Assembly (NCBI GenBank): GCA_025351145.1
Contig: JANXWM010000288.1
Span: 1-7,460 of the forward strand
Direction of reading: 5' to 3'
Source: Chitinophagaceae bacterium
GTDB lineage: Bacteria; Bacteroidota; Bacteroidia; Chitinophagales; Chitinophagaceae
Length of the DNA: 7,460 nt
The position numbers were made by a program, and so were the translations under genes. Positions 1-6,024 of the stretch are shown here, one piece after another (positions within the stretch are counted from its first letter, which is position 1; the number at the start of each line of letters is the position of its first letter). Under the pieces are notes generated by a model. The model was not told the origin of the DNA. It ran no database searches and worked only from the letters and a program-made list of their open reading frames with translations.

Positions 1-2
1 TA

Positions 3-77
3 TTAATTTTAGGGCTTGAGTATTTTACCAAGCGGGAAGATTTTGCTCATATTAAACCAGGAAGGCAAAAAGAATAA
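3..77 (+). CDS. Possible 3' end of a gene cut by the window edge
   Basis: Frame 3 is open from the left edge and reads LILGLEYFTKREDFAHIKPG followed by RQKE and a TAA at 75-77. The mixed charged and aromatic composition looks like a real protein tail, and the other two forward frames stop within the first 20 bases. Only 24 residues are visible and no family can be named. It could equally be a chance open stretch. Confidence 0.35.
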   Translation, partial: LILGLEYFTKREDFAHIKPGRQKE

Positions 78-140
78 GCAAATTAAAGTGGAGTAGCGAG
101 TCGTAAACCTGATTCTTTTTTAACTATGCAAAAGTATTTC

Positions 141-255
141 ATGGCATCGGCTCTTGCGTCGCACTCTTGTACGGTTGGATTGTATATGGAGCTTTACTGA
201 AGCGAAGATTAAAGCGAAAAGCTGTTGGCGGGGGACGCCAACAGCAGCGAAAATT
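141..255 (+). repeat. Dispersed intergenic repeat, copy R1 (with terminal hairpin)
   Basis: First of six copies of a family sharing GCACTCTTGTAC (here 161-172). It continues with GGTTGGATTG, then GAGCTTTACTGAAGCG and AGATTAAAGCGAA. The 3' end is a perfect 10-bp hairpin: GCTGTTGGCG at 221-230, loop GGGGA, CGCCAACAGC at 236-245, followed by an A/T tail. The canonical 5' start (CTATGAAGCTT in other copies) is diverged here. The hairpin ends about 25 bases before the start codon of the gene at 270, so it lies in that gene's leader. Confidence 0.85.
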
Positions 256-269
256 TTTGACAGACCTCA

Positions 270-875
270 ATGAACAAATTAAAACAACAAATTGCAATCG
301 GGACAATTGGTATTATATCAACTGCAACTGGTATTTGGACAATGCTACAAACCCCGACAATGATTTTGAGCCCGTTGTTTTTAGTTGGGCTTTATTTACC
401 AATTGCTTTTATTGTTTCATTAGTCATTGGCTTTTTGACAAAAGCATTATTAAAATCAAGTTGGCATACATTGACATTTACTGCGTTAATAATGACAGTT
501 ATTTGTTTGACATTTTCAGCGAGCCAATATAAATCAAGTTATGTAATTATAATCCCTGACAAGTATGTAGGGGAAGTAAAACTTTTAGTAAGTAACGAAA
601 AAGAAAATGACTTTAAAATAAATAATTATGGTGTTGGCTACATTTCGCAAAAGACATATGAAAATGGGTTTCGACCGACAATAATTAAATATGGAAAGGA
701 TATTTCAAAAGAGGTAACAGGGTACTCAACGGGCTCGTATTCAAGCCGCGACTTATCAGTTGACTATATTTCATTCCTAATAACAGGAAAAATTGACAGT
801 ACAACAGAACATAACAATTTTGACAGTCTTATTATACATAATGCAATTGACACAAAACGATTGCATAAAAAATAA
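270..875 (+). CDS. Small integral membrane protein of unknown function
   Basis: A 201-residue protein with no function I can name. Three hydrophobic segments are visible at about residues 8-26, 32-57 and 66-85. A hydrophilic domain of about 115 residues follows, beginning YVIIIPDKYVGEVKLL (91-106) and containing YGVGYISQKTYENGF (120-134). The IIIP-x-x-Y-x-G-x-V pattern just after the last helix recalls small Bacteroidota proteins with a DUF6843-like domain; this is a loose resemblance from memory, not an assignment. The soluble domain probably lies on one side of the inner membrane, with topology undetermined. The start at 270 is the first ATG of the frame and directly precedes the first hydrophobic segment; no Shine-Dalgarno is evident. 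The gene is clearly AT-richer than dcp and lies between repeats R1 and R2 with their hairpin ends facing it, which suggests acquisition by transfer. Confidence 0.8.
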   Translation: MNKLKQQIAIGTIGIISTATGIWTMLQTPTMILSPLFLVGLYLPIAFIVSLVIGFLTKALLKSSWHTLTFTALIMTVICLTFSASQYKSSYVIIIPDKYVGEVKLLVSNEKENDFKINNYGVGYISQKTYENGFRPTIIKYGKDISKEVTGYSTGSYSSRDLSVDYISFLITGKIDSTTEHNNFDSLIIHNAIDTKRLHKK

Positions 876-931
876 AACTACTGCCAACTGTCTCGTTCTG
901 AAATAAATTGATTGCCCATAAACCAAAATAC

Positions 932-1032
932 ATACAAAAAATGTGGCCATTTCACTTCGGCCAATAACAAACCGCTTCAATCTACGCATCGGTAAAAGCC
1001 CAATCCATAATTCAACCGTACAAGAGTGCACA
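932..1032 (-). repeat. Dispersed intergenic repeat, copy R2 (5' truncated)
   Basis: Read on the minus strand it carries GCACTCTTGTACGGTTG (core at 1018-1029), then GGGCTTTTACCGATGCG and TAGATTGAAGCGG. The tail GAAATGGCCACATTTTTT matches GAAATGGCCGTGTTTTT at the end of R6, which fixes the 3' limit of the family. The central hairpin is shortened, but TGGCC/GGCCA (944-948 with 959-963) can still pair. The usual 5' segment (GAAGCTTTCGTTGCGTC) is missing and is replaced by the REP-like unit that begins at 1033. The whole 876-1236 gap consists of this copy, the REP-like unit and R3, with no gene. Confidence 0.75.
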
Positions 1033-1117
1033 ACCGTCATGCTGAACTTGTTTCAGCATCTCCTGGCAAAAAATTCACTTATTACAAGAGACCCTGAAAT
1101 AAATTCAGGGTGACGGT
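1033..1117. repeat. REP-like inverted element made of two hairpins
   Basis: The ends are a perfect 7-bp inverted repeat, ACCGTCA (1033-1039) and TGACGGT (1111-1117). Inside are two hairpins: ATGCTGAA (1039-1046) with TTCAGCAT (1052-1059), and CCCTGAA (1092-1098) with TTCAGGG (1104-1110), each with a 5-base loop. The GTCATGCTGAA-CTTGTTTCAGCAT motif is, from general experience, a common intergenic palindrome in Bacteroidota genomes. Here it lies exactly between repeat copies R2 and R3, both of which are incomplete at the side touching it. It may act as a transcription barrier between the convergent genes at 270-875 and 1237-3384. Confidence 0.75.
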
Positions 1118-1126
1118 ATCCCTAAT

Positions 1127-1205
1127 CGCTTCGATCTACACAAAGCTAAAAGTTCAGTAACCAATCCAACCGTACAAGAGTGCGACGCAAGAGAAGCTTC
1201 ATAGC
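1127..1205 (-). repeat. Dispersed intergenic repeat, copy R3 (3' truncated)
   Basis: On the minus strand it starts GCTATGAAGCTTCTC, then TTGCGTCGCACTCTTGTACG (core at 1172-1183), GGTTGGATTGGTTACTGAAC and GTAGATCGAAGCG. It stops before the hairpin that ends R1 and R4. It has the same orientation as R2 and is separated from it by the REP-like unit. AGAAGC (1192-1197) and GCTTCT (1209-1214) could form a weak hairpin just past the dcp stop codon, but without a clear T-run it is not called as a terminator. Confidence 0.8.
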
Positions 1206-1236
1206 ATTGCTTCTGCCTGGTACATAACGTTTAAAA

Positions 1237-3384
1237 TTATTTCGTTGGTAAACCAAGATCCTTTTTAAGTGGAGTAATATCCGGCGCATGTCCACGGAAA
1301 TTTTTGAACATGGTATTGTAATCTTCGGTGTTGCCTTTAGATAAAATCATATCGCGGAAACGCTGCCCGTTTGCCCTTGTTAAACCGCCGTGTTCTTCAA
1401 ACCAGGAGTAAGCATCTTCTTCCAGCATCTTCGTCCATTGATAGGCGTAATAACCCGCCGCATAACCATTGCTCCAGATGTGCAGGAAATACGTAGAACG
1501 GTAGCGGGGCGGCACTTGCGGCAGATCGAGACCTGTTACATGCAACGCGGTTTTTTCAAACTCATCTACATCTTTTACATCAGCATTGGCGGCAGAAAGT
1601 TTATGCCACTGCATATCGAGCGATGCCGCAGCAATAGCTTCGGTAAGTTTATAACCTTCGTTAAAAGAAGAGGCTTTTTTAATTTTATCTACAAGGGTTT
1701 GCGGAATAACTTCACCGGTTTTGTAATGCACCGCATAATGTTTAAGCACCAGCGGATCAAGCGCCCAATGCTCGTTGAACTGCGAAGGAAATTCCACATA
1801 ATCACGCGCCACATTGGTACCAGAAAGCAAAGGATATTTCTGGCTGGCGAACATGCCGTGCAACCCGTGGCCAAACTCATGAAACATAGTGGTTACATCG
1901 TCGAAGCTGATGAGCGCAGGCTGCCCTGCTGCCGGTTTTGTGAAGTTGCAAATATTGTAAATAACAGGTTTGGTACCCAGCAAAGTTGACTGCCCAACAA
2001 GGTTGCTCATCCATGCGCCGCCCGATTTATTGTCGCGTTTGTAATAATCGCAGTAAAACAAAGCAAGCGATTTTTGGTCTTTGTCAAACACTTCAAAAAC
2101 CCTTACATCTTCCTGGTAAACCGGAATATCTTTGCGCTCTTTAAAAGTTAAACCATACAGTTGGTTAGCTGCAAAGAACACACCATTCTCCAATACTTTA
2201 TTTAATTCAAAATAGGGTTTTACTTCGCTTTCATCAAGGTTATATTTTGCTTTGCGCACCTGCTCGGAATAATAGTTCCAATCCCAGGGCTGCAATGTAA
2301 AGCCGCCGTTTTGTTTATCGATCAATGTCTGGATATCTGCTGCTTCCTGTTTTGCTTTTGCTGTAACAGCAGGCACAAGCTGAGCGAAGAATTTATCAAC
2401 AGCTTCGGGTGTTACTGCCATTTGATCCTGCAGTTTCCATGCAGCATAACTTGCGAAGCCCATCAGTTTTGCTTTTTCGGCACGTATGGCGGCAAGGCGA
2501 ACAATTACGGCACGTGTATCGTTGCTGTCATTTTTTTCCGCCCGGTTTATCGAAGCTTCAAATAACTGCTGGCGTGTAGCACGCACATTCAATAACTGAA
2601 GGGCTGGCTGCTGCGTGGTATTGCGAATTGGCAGCAGCCATTTGCCATCGAGGTTATTGGCTTTCGCGTTTGCTGCGTAAGCATCAAGATCGCTTTGGGG
2701 CAAACCATCTAACTGCGCTTTATCGCTAACGATCAGCGCCCCGGCTTTACCTGCACTGAGCAACTGGTTAGTATATTTAGCAGATAAAGATGCTTCTTCG
2801 CCATTGAGCCTTTTCATGGTTTCTTTATCGGCATCAGATAGTTTGGCACCAGCCAGTACAAACTCCAGGTAATAATACTCAACCAGTCTTTTAGATTCTG
2901 CATCAAGCTTAAGCTGATCACGTTTTTGATAAATGGTTTCTATACGTTTAAACAGTTTGGTATTAAGAAAAATCGCATCCTGATTGGCCGCAATTTCAGG
3001 AGCAATATCTTCCTGCAGTTTTGCCAGTTCATCGTTTGTGTTGGCTCCCGTAACCAGGTTAAAAACATTGTTTACGCGGTTAAACAATTCACCGCTTTTT
3101 TCCATGCCAACAAGGGTATTCTCAAAAGTTGGCGGTGCAGGGTTATCTGCAATTTGTTGTATTTCCTTCTGCTGCAGCCGGATGCCTTCCAGCATGGCGG
3201 GCTTATAATCTGAATCATGGATTTTATCAAATGCCGGTGCCTGGTAAGGCAGCGTACTTGCACTGCTGAAAGGATTGGATGCGGGCAAACTATTAACGCT
3301 CCCCTTTTGCTTTGGGTTACCATCCCTGAAAGAAGACAAACCCGTAAATATTACTGCCGACATTACGATCAATATTTTTTTCAT
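1237..3384 (-). CDS. dcp: Dcp-type peptidyl-dipeptidase (M3 zinc metallopeptidase), exported
   Basis: The enzyme removes dipeptides from the C-terminus of peptides. At 715 residues it is slightly longer than the E. coli Dcp protein I compare it with from memory; the extra length is an N-terminal signal peptide (MKKILIVMSAVIFTGLSSF) without a lipobox cysteine, so it is probably periplasmic and soluble. The zinc site is HEFGH at residues 502-506, and the third ligand is the glutamate of DYVEFPSQF (E531), 28 residues after E503, the usual M3 spacing. Other Dcp hallmarks are NTTQQPALQLL (about 255-265), NDTRAVIVRLAAIRAEKAKL (288-307), KSGGAWM (453-459), the PPRYRSTYFLHIW block (625-637) and GYAAGYYAYQW (640-650). 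The frame is intact from signal peptide to C-terminus. It seems to be a single-gene unit: repeats lie on both sides, and the next gene upstream ends 261 bases away. Its base composition is less AT-rich than the neighbouring cargo genes. Confidence 0.96.
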   Translation of the reverse strand: MKKILIVMSAVIFTGLSSFRDGNPKQKGSVNSLPASNPFSSASTLPYQAPAFDKIHDSDYKPAMLEGIRLQQKEIQQIADNPAPPTFENTLVGMEKSGELFNRVNNVFNLVTGANTNDELAKLQEDIAPEIAANQDAIFLNTKLFKRIETIYQKRDQLKLDAESKRLVEYYYLEFVLAGAKLSDADKETMKRLNGEEASLSAKYTNQLLSAGKAGALIVSDKAQLDGLPQSDLDAYAANAKANNLDGKWLLPIRNTTQQPALQLLNVRATRQQLFEASINRAEKNDSNDTRAVIVRLAAIRAEKAKLMGFASYAAWKLQDQMAVTPEAVDKFFAQLVPAVTAKAKQEAADIQTLIDKQNGGFTLQPWDWNYYSEQVRKAKYNLDESEVKPYFELNKVLENGVFFAANQLYGLTFKERKDIPVYQEDVRVFEVFDKDQKSLALFYCDYYKRDNKSGGAWMSNLVGQSTLLGTKPVIYNICNFTKPAAGQPALISFDDVTTMFHEFGHGLHGMFASQKYPLLSGTNVARDYVEFPSQFNEHWALDPLVLKHYAVHYKTGEVIPQTLVDKIKKASSFNEGYKLTEAIAAASLDMQWHKLSAANADVKDVDEFEKTALHVTGLDLPQVPPRYRSTYFLHIWSNGYAAGYYAYQWTKMLEEDAYSWFEEHGGLTRANGQRFRDMILSKGNTEDYNTMFKNFRGHAPDITPLKKDLGLPTK

Positions 3385-3498
3385 GACGCCAAATTTTTAA
3401 GGGTTGTAAGTTATATAAATTGACTTTATAAACGAATTTATTTACACGATGCAATCGAAACCAAAAGGATTTGTTTGGCCGGGCAAATAAACATTATT

Positions 3499-3624
3499 AA
3501 GCTTTCGTTGCGTCGCACTCTTGTACGTTCGGATCAGCTATTGAGCTTTTACTGTAGCGTAGATTTAAAAGAACAACGAAGCGAATGCTGTTGGTTAGCG
3601 ACCAACAGTGGCAGCAAAATTCAC
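3499..3624 (+). repeat. Dispersed intergenic repeat, copy R4 (with terminal hairpin)
   Basis: It begins AAGCTTTCGTTGCGTC, and the core GCACTCTTGTAC lies at 3515-3526. TATTGAGCTTTTACTG, TAGCGTAGATTTAAA and GAAGCGAATG follow. The terminal hairpin is CTGTTGGT (3588-3595), loop TAGCG, ACCAACAG (3601-3608), then GGCAGCAAAATT. Compared with R1, a C-G pair in the stem is replaced by T-A, so pairing is kept while sequence changes. The copy ends about 20 bases past the stop codon of the HNH gene, so read from the minus strand the hairpin could also help terminate that transcript. It lies upstream of dcp, whose 5' leader covers 3385-3498. Confidence 0.88.
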
Positions 3625-3645
3625 AATTTGGTTTAGCTATTTTAG

Positions 3646-4194
3646 TCAAAGCAATCGCAATTTGCCTGGTGTTGGGTAATTTGTTGGAATTAAGTTTAGT
3701 TTAAAAGGAATTTCTTGCAAGTCCAAGTCTGCCAACTTTGTGCCCATAAAATTATTGTCAATACAAAATACAATTGTCAATTTTAAGTATCTACGAATAA
3801 TCATAAGTGGCAAAAATTCCCCCCGAAATTCCATCCATTCCATTAAGTCCTTTTTGCCTTTTGAGCTGTTGCAAGACTTACAAGCAAAAATTAAATTGTC
3901 GCCTTCGTCTTTGCCTCCTAATTTTTGTGGAAGAATATGATCAAGTGCAAGTTTATCTGTCGAGTTGCAATAATTGCACTTTGTCCCAATTGATAATTTG
4001 ATTTTCTCGTCATCAAAAAGCGTTCTAATATTCATTGAACCTGTTACAAGTCCTTTGTAAAGTTTGGCTCTAATCATAAAATTGAATCGTCCATAACTTG
4101 TCTGCTTTTTGTCAACAGCAGTGTGTGCCATTGCCAAGTTTGCATAAGCCCAAAAAAGGTGTTCTCTTACTGTTTCCCTTGTCGCTTTTGCCAT
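3646..4194 (-). CDS. HNH endonuclease
   Basis: A 182-residue protein with a compact HNH (beta-beta-alpha-metal) nuclease core at about residues 70-113. CNYC (73-76) and CKSC (105-108) form a four-cysteine structural zinc site. The catalytic elements are DH in LALDHILPQKLGG (D85, H86), N100 in GDNLIFAC, and N109 in CNSSKGKK. The 70-residue N-terminus (KATRETVREHLFWAYANLAM...) is probably helical, and the C-terminal 65 residues contain a hydrophobic stretch near 129-145; I recognise neither part. The likely activity is cleavage or nicking of double-stranded DNA, but the target cannot be read from sequence. No methyltransferase or other restriction partner is next to it. It is AT-rich relative to dcp and stands alone between repeats R4 and R5, whose hairpin ends both face it. 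It could be an orphan defence nuclease or a selfish nuclease connected with the flanking repeats. Confidence 0.88.
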   Translation of the reverse strand: MAKATRETVREHLFWAYANLAMAHTAVDKKQTSYGRFNFMIRAKLYKGLVTGSMNIRTLFDDEKIKLSIGTKCNYCNSTDKLALDHILPQKLGGKDEGDNLIFACKSCNSSKGKKDLMEWMEFRGEFLPLMIIRRYLKLTIVFCIDNNFMGTKLADLDLQEIPFKLNLIPTNYPTPGKLRLL

Positions 4195-4330
4195 TTTGTA
4201 ATTGTCATTCTGTGAGGTTTGTCAAATATAACAGGCAATTTAAAAATAAACGAACTAAATCCCGTTACCAAAAGAAATCTAATTGCTGATTCTCAATACT
4301 CTTTTTAGATATATAGTGCGCCAATACGTT

Positions 4331-4400
4331 TCCCGCTTCGGTAAAGCCCATTCCCAATCCAACCGTACAAGAGTGCAACGCAAGTAAAGCTTCATAGCAG
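4331..4400 (-). repeat. Dispersed intergenic repeat, copy R5 (diverged 3' end)
   Basis: On the minus strand it starts CTGCTATGAAGCTTTAC, then TTGCGTTGCACTCTTGTACG (core at 4365-4376), GTTGGATTGGGAATGG and GCTTTACCGAAGCGGG. Its central part, GGGCTTTTACCGA in R2 and GGGCTTTACCGA here, shows R2 and R5 to be the closest pair of the family. Beyond 4331 the similarity fades and no clear hairpin remains. It lies between the HNH gene and the end of the DUF3037 gene. Confidence 0.78.
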
Positions 4401-4429
4401 AACTTCAGTTTGGCCAGAAAAATAAATGA

Positions 4430-4813
4430 CTAAAGCACAAGCTGCGCATACAATTGCTGCAGCATTGTGTTTGCATTTGTGCAAAAACCGGGATGCACTT
4501 TTGATGTTTGTATTACCGTGCTGCGTGTTGCGGTAAGCCAGCGGAAACGTTCGTGAATAGGCAACACGCCAATTGGGCCGGCCACTCTGCCACCGCTACA
4601 AATTTGCTCAAAGGCATGCAGATATTTTTCAATTTCGGGTATATCAATTTCGGAGCAGAAAGCAGAGAGGCGTTCTGTATTTAGTTTAAATAATGGTTGC
4701 AAAAATTTTTCTTTGGCGCAATAGAGCACAACACCAACATTCAGGAATTCTTCCCGCTCCATTCTTGGCACTACACGAATAACCGCGTATTCAAATAAGT
4801 GTTGCTCTTGCAT
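4430..4813 (-). CDS. DUF3037 family protein, partner of the HipA-like kinase
   Basis: A 127-residue protein matching the DUF3037 family along its whole length. The N-terminal block is YAVIRVVPRMEREEFLNVGV (9-28) followed by VLYC, and the C-terminal block runs GPIGVLPIHERFRWLTATRS (79-98) and TVIQTSKVHPG. The molecular function is unknown. There is no signal peptide or membrane segment, so it is cytoplasmic. Its start codon lies inside the end of the kinase gene, a 23-base overlap that points to translational coupling and a shared transcript. The ATG at 4811-4813 is the natural start, because the conserved FEYAVIRVVP block follows within a few residues. From general knowledge, genes of this family are often found directly beside HipA-like kinases, so a joint role is likely but unproven. 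Confidence 0.92.
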   Translation of the reverse strand: MQEQHLFEYAVIRVVPRMEREEFLNVGVVLYCAKEKFLQPLFKLNTERLSAFCSEIDIPEIEKYLHAFEQICSGGRVAGPIGVLPIHERFRWLTATRSTVIQTSKVHPGFCTNANTMLQQLYAQLVL

Positions 4814-5588
4814 GCTGCGCTTCTTTTACAAAAATTGCTGAATGATTAATGCGTGTTTCTAAATAATTTATATAAGCCTGCCGGTGTTCTTCTGTTGAAG
4901 AAAAAAATGTTTCCCGGGCCAGCCACTCACCGGGTATTAAATCTACGATTAACCTGATGCGTTCGTTGCTGAGTAAGGGTTTCAGCAGTTGGTCAACCGA
5001 TTCAAGCTCGCTGGCATAAGGCAACAATACATGGTTCTTTACATGCACAAAAGGTTTAACCGCCTGCTCCTGCCAGTGCTGCCAGTTGTGATGAAAATAA
5101 AGCGATGCACCATGATCTATCAACCACAAAGTTTTATTCCATAAAAGCATATTGGTGTTGCGTGCTGTTCTGTCAACATTGGTTAGCAGGCAATCGAGCC
5201 ACACAATTTTAGAAGCAAGTACCGCGTCAACAGCTGTAACCGCAGGATCGAATGTAATGGAACGTGAGAGGTAATGCAGTGCAAGATTAAGCCCAACACT
5301 TGCTTTTAATAAATCCTGGATTTCTTCATCTGGTTCTGTGCGGCCAAAGGCTTCGTCGAGATTGGCGAAAACAATTTCGGGAACTTTTAAACCGAGTGCC
5401 CTTGCTATTTCTCCGCCAATCAATTCTGCAATTAGTGCCCTTATGCCCTGGCCTGCTCCACGAAATTTTAGCACGTATAAAAACCCGTCATCTGCTTCTG
5501 CAATAGCAGGCAGGGAGCCGCCTTCACGCAATGGCGTAACATAGCGTGTAACGTTTACTGTTCTTATTTCGGGTGCAATGAAATTCAT
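4791..5588 (-). CDS. HipA-like kinase domain protein
   Basis: A 265-residue cytoplasmic protein of the short HipA-like kinase group (HipA_2 type), which lacks the extra N-terminal domain of HipA itself. The kinase features appear in order: an ATP-binding lysine in YVLKFRGAGQG (K41); a helix with E55/E60 in AELIGGEIARALG; the catalytic loop LLTNVDRTARNTNMLLW (D139 and N144); and the metal-binding aspartate in LWLIDHGASLYFHH (D158). All the residues expected for phosphotransfer seem to be present, so it is probably active; the substrate is unknown. In HipA the target is glutamyl-tRNA synthetase, but that should not be carried over to this group. The start at 5588 fits the family pattern, with EIRTVNVTRYVTPLREGGSL at residues 7-26. 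It is the first gene of a two-gene operon with the overlapping DUF3037 gene. There is no HipB-like DNA-binding antitoxin upstream. Confidence 0.92.
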   Translation of the reverse strand: MNFIAPEIRTVNVTRYVTPLREGGSLPAIAEADDGFLYVLKFRGAGQGIRALIAELIGGEIARALGLKVPEIVFANLDEAFGRTEPDEEIQDLLKASVGLNLALHYLSRSITFDPAVTAVDAVLASKIVWLDCLLTNVDRTARNTNMLLWNKTLWLIDHGASLYFHHNWQHWQEQAVKPFVHVKNHVLLPYASELESVDQLLKPLLSNERIRLIVDLIPGEWLARETFFSSTEEHRQAYINYLETRINHSAIFVKEAQHARATLI

Positions 5589-5700
5589 ATTGATTTAAAA
5601 CTGTAAAAGCAATCTTGCTTCGGCTGACAAATTAAAACAAAATGCGTTAACATGATAGAGTATAAAATAAAGGTAGTTTTATGAACCGGGCAGAAGTGCT

Positions 5701-5828
5701 GCTATGAAGCTTTCGTTGCGTCGCACTCTTGTACTTTCAGATTAGTTATTCAGCTTTTATCTAAGCGTAGATTGTAGCGAATGTTGTTGGCAGCCACCAA
5801 TATTTGGGGGAGAAATGGCCGTGTTTTT
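5701..5828 (+). repeat. Dispersed intergenic repeat, copy R6 (full length)
   Basis: It starts GCTATGAAGCTTTCG, then TTGCGTCGCACTCTTGTAC (core at 5723-5734), GTTATTCAGCTTTTATC, TAAGCGTAGATTGTAGCG and AATG. A weaker hairpin, TGTTGG (5785-5790) with CCAATA (5797-5802), sits where R1 and R4 have theirs. The tail GAAATGGCCGTGTTTTT matches R2. This copy therefore shows both the 5' start and the 3' tail of the family, giving a unit of about 125 bp. It is located upstream of the HipA-like kinase gene and just left of the group II intron fragment. Confidence 0.85.
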
Positions 5829-5950
5829 ATATCCTTTCAGTTGATTTGTAATCAACCTATTTCAGGACGAGACACCGTTAAACACAGCACCCAGGCATGG
5901 TTTTGTTACTACAACCGTAACACATCAAAGCAGGTAAGCACATAACTGAA

Positions 5951-6024
5951 GAGCCGTATGACGGGAGATTGTCAAGTACGGTTCTGTGAGGACGTAGGGG
6001 TGAAATTCCCCTGCGTTACTCGAT
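5951..6024 (+). mobile_element. 3' end of a group II intron (domains V and VI), truncated
   Basis: Domain V folds perfectly: GAGCCGTA (5951-5958) pairs with TACGGTTC (5977-5984), TGACGG (5959-5964) with TTGTCA (5969-5974) around a GAGA tetraloop, and AG (5975-5976) forms the two-base bulge. The catalytic AGC triad is in place at 5952-5954. Domain VI follows: GAG (5988-5990) with CTC (6019-6021), G5991 with T6017, and ACGTAGGGG (5992-6000) with CCCCTGCGT (6008-6016). This leaves A6018 bulged as the branch point, seven bases from a predicted 3' splice site after GAT at 6024. No reverse transcriptase or domains I-III lie upstream, so this is a 5'-truncated remnant. The left limit is somewhere between 5829 and 5950; a small hairpin GTTAC/GTAAC (5905-5921) may belong to domain IV. 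Confidence 0.88.

Noticed and set aside
777..1040. Minus-strand open frame of 87 codons across the end of the first membrane-protein gene
   Set aside because: It is composed of repeat R2 sequence and antisense of the gene at 270-875, with no protein-like pattern.
1390..1989. 199-codon plus-strand open frame inside dcp
   Set aside because: It is the antisense shadow of a clear, intact Dcp coding region.
4430..5588. Classical hipBA toxin-antitoxin module
   Set aside because: There is no HipB-type helix-turn-helix gene, the kinase is the short form, and the partner is DUF3037.
141..5828. CRISPR array as an explanation for the recurring 12-mer
   Set aside because: Copies are hundreds to thousands of bases apart, occur in both orientations and are separated by whole genes; no cas gene is present.
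141..5828. Ends of a classical insertion sequence
   Set aside because: No transposase or fragment of one is found between any two copies, and no target-site duplication was visible at the outer ends of the R4/R5 pair.
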